Shown piece after piece: positions 59,503 through 64,000 of a stretch of 64,000 nucleotides of DNA (positions are counted from its first letter, which is position 1; the number at the start of each line of letters is the position of its first letter). The position numbers and the translations under genes were made by a program. The notes beneath the pieces are model-generated. The model had not been told where the DNA came from and did no database searches. It was given only the letters and a program-made list of their open reading frames with translations. The DNA is taken from NCBI RefSeq assembly GCF_025840185.1, contig NZ_JAMPJU010000003.1, positions 248,001-312,000 of the forward strand, given 5' to 3'. This DNA is from Brenneria izbisi (lineage in GTDB: Bacteria > Pseudomonadota > Gammaproteobacteria > Enterobacterales > Enterobacteriaceae).

Positions 59503-59788
59503 ATGCGCGCTTTTCAATCCGGCGACTGACGCAGCAGAGCACAACCTGCTGCGAACTCAGGCTTTGGGATAAGTTCGATGAATTTTTATACTAACACTAA
59601 GCCGATTAATTAAAATTTCTTCTGTAAACGTGTGTAAAAACAGTTAAGGATGCTGTTCGGACGGGAACTAAACCCATTGCAGCGAGACTAAGTATGGCAT
59701 CCGATAACATTTCTTCGCGCTTTGAGTCCTGGTCTGTTTTGGATCGGGGATGGCGAAAGAAAAGTAAAACGGGAGGAGAGTAAAAAAA
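59503..59788. other. Regulatory region upstream of ytfK
   Basis: 286 bp without a gene. A short hairpin (CGCAGCAG / CTGCTGCG, 59530-59553) follows cysQ. Two TGTAAA hexamers 10 bp apart lie at 59623-59638; ytfK is phosphate-controlled in E. coli but these are poor Pho-box matches. Confidence 0.35.
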
Positions 59789-59995
59789 ATGAAAATCTTC
59801 GAGCGTTACAATCCCATGAAAGTTGCCAAGTATGTGAAAACCTTGTTTCGCGGGCGGCTGTATATCAAGGGGGTTGGTGCTTTTGAATTCGACTACGGCA
59901 AAATTTTACTGCCACAGAAGCAGGATAAACAGCATTTGCTGGTGATGTCCGAAGTTAACCGTCAGGTCATCAGGCTACAGGCCGAAATGGGATGA
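59789..59995 (+). CDS. ytfK: Stringent-response modulator YtfK (DUF1107)
   Basis: 68-residue protein, same length as E. coli YtfK, which stimulates SpoT to make (p)ppGpp during phosphate or fatty acid starvation. It starts [20 protein letters not shown] with [18 protein letters not shown] and [22 protein letters not shown] precedes the ATG. Confidence 0.95.
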   Translation: MKIFERYNPMKVAKYVKTLFRGRLYIKGVGAFEFDYGKILLPQKQDKQHLLVMSEVNRQVIRLQAEMG

Positions 59996-60000
59996 CGAAA

Positions 60001-60029
60001 CAACAACGGCCCGCTGCGGGCCGTTGTTG
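60001..60029. terminator. ytfK / ytfL bidirectional terminator
   Basis: A 12-bp stem CAACAACGGCCC / GGGCCGTTGTTG with a 5-nt loop between convergent genes. Confidence 0.85.
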
Positions 60030-60046
60030 TTTGCGTATTATCCGAT

Positions 60047-61348
60047 TTATTCGGGCTTCGCGGTAGCCGCTTCCAGACGCGTAACCAGCAACTGGTCGAT
60101 CTTATAGCTATCAATATCCACCACTTCGAATTTATAACCGGAGAAGCGTACAAAATCCGTGCGTTTCGGGATCTTGCGCAGCGTATACATCATGAAGCCG
60201 CCGATGGTTTCATAGTTGCCCGAATGCGGGAAATCATCAATATTCAGGGCGCGCATCACATCTTCTATCGGCGTGCCGCCTTCGATTAACCAGGAATTTT
60301 CGTCACGGGCGACGATCTGTTCCTCCTGCCCCTGACCGACCAAATCTCCCATCAGCGTGGTCATCACATCGTTCAGTGTAATAATACCGACGACCAATGC
60401 GTATTCATTCAGAATGACGGCGAAATCCTCACCGGCGGTTTTAAAACTCTCCAACGCTTCAGAAAGGGTGAGCGTATCAGGTACGATCAGCGCCGGGCGG
60501 ATCTGCACGCCGCTGTTCAATTCCAGACTCTGATTGCCCAGCACCCGGTTCAACAGATCTTTTGAATCAACATAGCCAACAATCTGGTCGATATGACCGT
60601 CGCAAACCAGGAATTTCGAGTGCGGTTGTTCGGCAATCTTCTCTTTGATTTGCTGCTCGGACTCGCGCAGATCGAAGAAGATAATGCTTTCCCTTGACGT
60701 CATGGAAGAAGGCACCGTGCGTGATTCAAGCTCAAATACGTTTTCGATCAGTTCATGTTCTTGTTTACGCAGCACACCGGCCAACGCTCCTGCTTCGACC
60801 ACGGCGTAGATATCGTCGGAGGTAATATCGTCTTTACGCACCATAGGCAATTTCAGTAAACGAAAGATCACATTTGCCAGTCCGTTGAAAAACCAGACCA
60901 GCGGACGGAATATCAGCAGGCAGAAGCGCATGGGGTTGATGATGCGCACAGCGACGGCTTCCGGCGCAATCATACCGATGCGTTTCGGCGTCAGATCGCC
61001 AAACAGAATAAACAAGCTGGTGACCAAGACGAACGAACAGATAAAGCTGATCTTTGCGGCTGCCTCTGGCGACATAAACTGCTCAAACAGCGCGGATAAG
61101 GTGGGGGAGAAGGCGGCATCGCCAATAATACCCGCCAGAATAGCGACGGCATTGACGCCAATTTGAATAACGGTAAAGAAAATACCTGGCGTTTCCTGAA
61201 ACTTTAACACCAGATCGGCGTTAAGGTTTCCCTCATCCGCCATCAATTTAAGTTTTATTTTACGGGATGCCGCAAGCGATATTTCAGACATCGAGAAAAA
61301 GGCGCTGACGGCAATCAGCAGAAGTATCAGTAATAGACTGTTTAACAT
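60047..61348 (-). CDS. paeA: CorC/HlyC-family polyamine exporter YtfL (PaeA)
   Basis: 433-residue inner-membrane protein. The DUF21/CNNM domain (about 1-190) has three to four membrane segments (LLLILLLIAVSAFFSMSEIS, IQIGVNAVAILAGIIGDAAF). A CBS pair (about 205-330) and a CorC_HlyC domain (about 345-425, SWLIEGGTPIEDVMRAL) follow. The E. coli protein exports cadaverine and putrescine in stationary phase. Older annotations call it a hemolysin, which is not supported. Confidence 0.94.
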   Translation of the reverse strand: MLNSLLLILLLIAVSAFFSMSEISLAASRKIKLKLMADEGNLNADLVLKFQETPGIFFTVIQIGVNAVAILAGIIGDAAFSPTLSALFEQFMSPEAAAKISFICSFVLVTSLFILFGDLTPKRIGMIAPEAVAVRIINPMRFCLLIFRPLVWFFNGLANVIFRLLKLPMVRKDDITSDDIYAVVEAGALAGVLRKQEHELIENVFELESRTVPSSMTSRESIIFFDLRESEQQIKEKIAEQPHSKFLVCDGHIDQIVGYVDSKDLLNRVLGNQSLELNSGVQIRPALIVPDTLTLSEALESFKTAGEDFAVILNEYALVVGIITLNDVMTTLMGDLVGQGQEEQIVARDENSWLIEGGTPIEDVMRALNIDDFPHSGNYETIGGFMMYTLRKIPKRTDFVRFSGYKFEVVDIDSYKIDQLLVTRLEAATAKPE

Positions 61349-61465
61349 GTTTTTTTCGCATTTTCCCGCAAGGGGAACAGACGATCCTCAGAAAGATAAA
61401 TCATTTCAGATAACGCATGGTTACCCGTTAACAAAGCTGGAAGTCAGCCCGAATGAGTTAAATGA

Positions 61466-61557
61466 ATATCCTGTCATACTTCAAGTTGCCGGGGCGTTGG
61501 CTTTATGACTCATCCCATTAATGGGCGTCGCCGCAACTTGAATTATTCAGGGTATAT
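61466..61557. repeat. Intergenic palindromic repeat element, about 92 bp
   Basis: In the 314-bp spacer between ytfL and msrA. The ends form an imperfect inverted repeat: the left reads ATATCCTGTCATACTTCAAG then TTGC, the right GCAACTTGAATTATTCAGGG then TATAT. The internal part contains CCCATTAATGGG. It resembles the family of small noncoding palindromic elements (TACTTCAAGTTGC...GCAACTTGAA) dispersed in Yersinia, Serratia and Pectobacteriaceae. Only one copy is seen in this window. Confidence 0.7.
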
Positions 61558-61662
61558 CTCTGTCATATTCCCAGATGCGGGGGGAGCGACTTGTCCGCAT
61601 CTGGAAATCAATTGGATATAACGTGCGCAGTATAACAGGAGTGATGAAAGTCCCGCCAGCGA

Positions 61663-62304
61663 TCAAGGCTGAGGCGGCAGGCAAACCCCGGTGCCGCCCA
61701 ATCCGCAATAGCCGCCGGGATTTTTGTGCAAATATTGCTGATGCTCATCCTCAGCATAATAGAAAGGACCTGCGGGGACGATTTCGGTACTGATGGCGCG
61801 GTTATCGCCGCTCGCTTGCATCGCCTGCTGAAATTGCTGATAGCTTTCCTGCGCGGCCTGTTCCTGTGCCAGCGTGAGCGTATAAATGCCGGAGCGATAT
61901 TGCGTGCCGATGTCGCCGCCCTGACGCATTCCCTGCGCAGGATCGTGGTTTTCCCAAAATAGTTTCAGTAACTGGCTATAGCTGATAACGGCGGGATCAA
62001 ACACCACCCGCACGGCTTCAGCGTGATCGGTCTTTCCACTGCAAACTTCCCGATAGGTCGGATTCGGCGTGTAACCGCCGATATACCCCGCCGCCGTGCT
62101 ATAGACGCCGGGCTGTTGCCAGAATAAACGCTCGGCTCCCCAGAAACATCCCATAGCGAAAAAGGCGACATCCATATTATCCGGGACGTGCGTCATCGAG
62201 CGCTCGTTTACCGCATGCAATCTGGCTACCGGCATGGGTGTGGTGCGTCCCGGTAGGGCGTCCGAAGGTTTTATACGCAATGTTTTATCGGTATGAAATA
62301 TCAC
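61663..62304 (-). CDS. msrA: Peptide methionine sulfoxide reductase A
   Basis: 213-residue cytosolic repair enzyme that reduces methionine-S-sulfoxide in proteins. The catalytic cysteine is C53 in [32 protein letters not shown] and GTQYRSGIY are conserved, and the resolving cysteines are in [10 protein letters not shown] at the C-terminus. It is divergent from tamA as in E. coli. Confidence 0.96.
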   Translation of the reverse strand: MIFHTDKTLRIKPSDALPGRTTPMPVARLHAVNERSMTHVPDNMDVAFFAMGCFWGAERLFWQQPGVYSTAAGYIGGYTPNPTYREVCSGKTDHAEAVRVVFDPAVISYSQLLKLFWENHDPAQGMRQGGDIGTQYRSGIYTLTLAQEQAAQESYQQFQQAMQASGDNRAISTEIVPAGPFYYAEDEHQQYLHKNPGGYCGLGGTGVCLPPQP

Positions 62305-62656
62305 TTTGTCAACTCCCGCGTGGCGGTGGCTATCATGGTATTTTGGCGAAAGCAGGTACTGAGAGAATAACCGAGAAGTTTTGTTCTGTCTTTATCACTG
62401 AAGATTGTTTAATGTTAAGATTATGTTTATCTATAACGCTGCACTTTAATTTTTACAGGTTTTAATCCATTTTTAAGGAAAAAAATCAGTATTTATCGCT
62501 AACCTTAATGGGCTAAGCCGTCTCAACCACGATTGAGACCGATTTTTCTCCGGTCAGTGCGTATGCGCGCGGCAGTAAAACCGATGTCAACGCAGCGATG
62601 TTATAAAAGTCATGCTATAGATTTGGTGTGACAGATTGATGTAATCAGGGAGTTCA
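62305..62656. other. msrA-tamA divergent region with an unassigned terminator-like hairpin
   Basis: 352 bp without a coding gene. At 62520-62547 GTCTCAA-CCACGA-TTGAGAC is followed by CGATTTTT, a plausible Rho-independent terminator on the plus strand. No gene ends there. It could end a short transcript started near 62400 or act as a leader attenuator for tamA. Confidence 0.5.
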
Positions 62657-64000
62657 GTGACCATTCTTACAGGATCAAAACTCGGCTTTTCTGGCTTTGG
62701 CGTGCCACGGTATCGTCCCTTTAAGGCATTGAGCGCATCCGGTTTATTAACCGCAATCAGTTTATTAACTGCATTGTTGTTCGCCCCGCCGACCTATGCC
62801 GCCAATGTTCGTTTGCAGGTGACGGGGCTGGAAGGCGCGTTGCAAAAAAATGTGCGTGCGCGCTTGTCAACCATCGCCGCCGATGAAGTCAACGCGGATG
62901 GTCGTTTTCGCGCCAGGGTTGATGAGGCTATTCGTCAGGGATTGCGCGCATTGGGGTATTACGATCCGCAGATTGCTTTTGAATTCAGGCCAGCCGTGAA
63001 TGGCGGACGGCCTGTTCTGATAGCCAGCGTGACGCCAGGCGAACCGGTCAGGATCGCCGAAGTGAATGTCATTCTGCGGGGAGGCGCCCGCGACGACAGC
63101 GATTTTCAGCAACGATTGCGGGACGATAAGCCCGCGATCGGTTCAGTGTTGAACCACAGTGACTATGATAGCTTTAAAAGCGGGCTGAATAATCTCTCCC
63201 TGCGTAAAGGATATTTCGATGCTCATTTCCAACGCAGTCAGTTAGGGATCCAGCGCGAAGAGAAACTGGCATTCTGGGATATCGATTTCGATAGCGGCGA
63301 ACGTTACCGCTTTGGCAAGGTAACATTTCATGGCGCGCAAATCCGCGACGATTATCTGCAAAATCTGGTGCCCTTCCATTCGGGCGACGTTTACAGCAGT
63401 GAAGAATTAGGCGAGCTAAACCGCCGTCTGTCCGCGACGGGCTGGTTCAATTCGGTGGTGGTTTCGCCTGATTTTGAACAATCGAAAACCACCAAGGTTC
63501 TGCCTCTGGAAGCGGTGGTCAGCCCGCGAACCCGTAATCAGATCGAAACCGGGGTAGGCTACGCGACCGATGTGGGGCCGCGTTTTAAAACCACCTGGAA
63601 CAAACCCTGGCTTAACTCTCGCGGTCATAGTCTTGAGAGCAGTCTGAGCGTATCGGCGCCAGAGCAATCGCTCGACCTGAGCTATAAGATCCCGCTATTG
63701 AAAAACCCGCTGGAACAGTATTACCTGTTGCAGGGCGGCTTTAAGCGCGAAGACCTCAACGACACCCAATCCGATGCCACCACGCTGAATGTGGCGCGCT
63801 ACTGGGATCTCTCCAGCGGCTGGCAACGGGCGATTAATCTGCGCTGGAGCCTCGACCACTTTACACAAGGCAGCGTGACCGACACGACCATGCTGATTTA
63901 TCCCGGCGTGAGTATTAACCGTACCCGCCAGCGCGGTGGATTAATGCCGGTTTGGGGCGATTCCCAGCGTTATTCGATCGATGTTTCCGATACTCTGTGG
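62657..64000 (+). CDS. tamA: TamA, outer-membrane component of the translocation and assembly module, 3' truncated by window edge
   Basis: Omp85-family outer-membrane protein that works with TamB in autotransporter and outer-membrane lipid/protein assembly. 448 codons are in the window. The start is GTG at 62657 after AGGGAG; it gives a long N-region and a signal peptide ending near TYAANVRL. Three POTRA domains (about 50-295: [47 protein letters not shown]) precede the barrel, whose first strands are [41 protein letters not shown] and [14 protein letters not shown]. tamB is expected downstream. Confidence 0.96.
   Translation, partial: MTILTGSKLGFSGFGVPRYRPFKALSASGLLTAISLLTALLFAPPTYAANVRLQVTGLEGALQKNVRARLSTIAADEVNADGRFRARVDEAIRQGLRALGYYDPQIAFEFRPAVNGGRPVLIASVTPGEPVRIAEVNVILRGGARDDSDFQQRLRDDKPAIGSVLNHSDYDSFKSGLNNLSLRKGYFDAHFQRSQLGIQREEKLAFWDIDFDSGERYRFGKVTFHGAQIRDDYLQNLVPFHSGDVYSSEELGELNRRLSATGWFNSVVVSPDFEQSKTTKVLPLEAVVSPRTRNQIETGVGYATDVGPRFKTTWNKPWLNSRGHSLESSLSVSAPEQSLDLSYKIPLLKNPLEQYYLLQGGFKREDLNDTQSDATTLNVARYWDLSSGWQRAINLRWSLDHFTQGSVTDTTMLIYPGVSINRTRQRGGLMPVWGDSQRYSIDVSDTLW

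Noticed and set aside
59623-59638. TGTAAA direct repeat upstream of ytfK as a Pho box
   Set aside because: Lacks the CTGTCAT core and the 11-bp half-site period.

Overview
The window is a chromosomal segment of a gamma-proteobacterium of the order Enterobacterales. Proteins are near-identical in length and motif to E. coli orthologues (AcnB 865 aa, UvrA, DnaB, RNase R, NsrR, CpdB, TamA). Several E. coli gene strings are kept: ssb/uvrA/yjbQ/tyrB/alr/dnaB/qorA/pspG/dusA, lysR/lysA/omr/aas/lplT, yggS/yggT/yggU/rdgB/hemW, and nsrR/rnr/rlmB through rpsF-priB-rpsR-rplI to fklB/cpdB/cysQ/ytfK/ytfL/msrA/tamA. Having proC between yggS and yggT, a PheC-like dehydratase, FepA- and CirA-type receptors, and an intergenic repeat of the kind common in Yersinia, Serratia and soft-rot bacteria points to the Pectobacteriaceae side (Pectobacterium, Dickeya, Brenneria or Lonsdalea). 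The genus is an inference, not shown by the sequence.

Layout: 1-11.4 kb holds the 3' part of a FepA-like receptor, a chemoreceptor, acnB, yacL, a probable Rpn-family remnant, and a two-component system convergent with a CirA-like TonB receptor. 11.6-15.8 kb holds ssb and uvrA, divergent around a LexA box, then yjbQ. 15.7-20.1 kb is an insertion relative to E. coli: a 5-oxoprolinase subunit A remnant, an NRAMP-like permease, then tyrB, an Lrp/AsnC regulator and a periplasmic PheC-like dehydratase. 20.2-28.2 kb is conserved: alr, dnaB, qorA, pspG with a sigma-54 promoter, dusA, lysR and lysA. 28.5-30.1 kb is an AT-rich accessory cassette (hcp, a lysozyme-like effector candidate, a membrane immunity candidate) next to an OmrA/OmrB-type sRNA, in the slot where E. 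coli has galR. 30.6-40.1 kb runs from aas-lplT through elaA, an entericidin-like lipoprotein, hemW-rdgB-yggU-yggT-proC-yggS and a PilT-like ATPase. 40.1-45.2 kb holds a PAS-GAF-GGDEF protein, a CodA-like deaminase with an altered active-site residue, and a second chemoreceptor. 45.5-50.9 kb is nsrR, rnr, rlmB, yjfL, bsmA, yjfP. 51-52.3 kb is a second Hcp-linked cassette (truncated hcp, DUF4225 protein, membrane protein) where E. coli carries the ula genes. 52.5-64 kb is the ribosomal protein operon followed by conserved housekeeping genes, ending inside tamA.

The most interesting content is the two Hcp-linked cassettes. Neither is accompanied here by type VI secretion structural genes, so both look like orphan effector/immunity islands. 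One has an intact Hcp and a protein with a lytic-transglycosylase-like residue pattern. The other has an Hcp fragment lacking its N-terminus. Other points are the tyrB/lrp/pheC cluster, which suggests a periplasmic arogenate/prephenate route to phenylalanine or phenylpyruvate, the pxpA remnant, and several short genes easily missed (entericidin, OmrA-like sRNA). No tRNA, rRNA, CRISPR array, insertion sequence or phage integrase was recognised.
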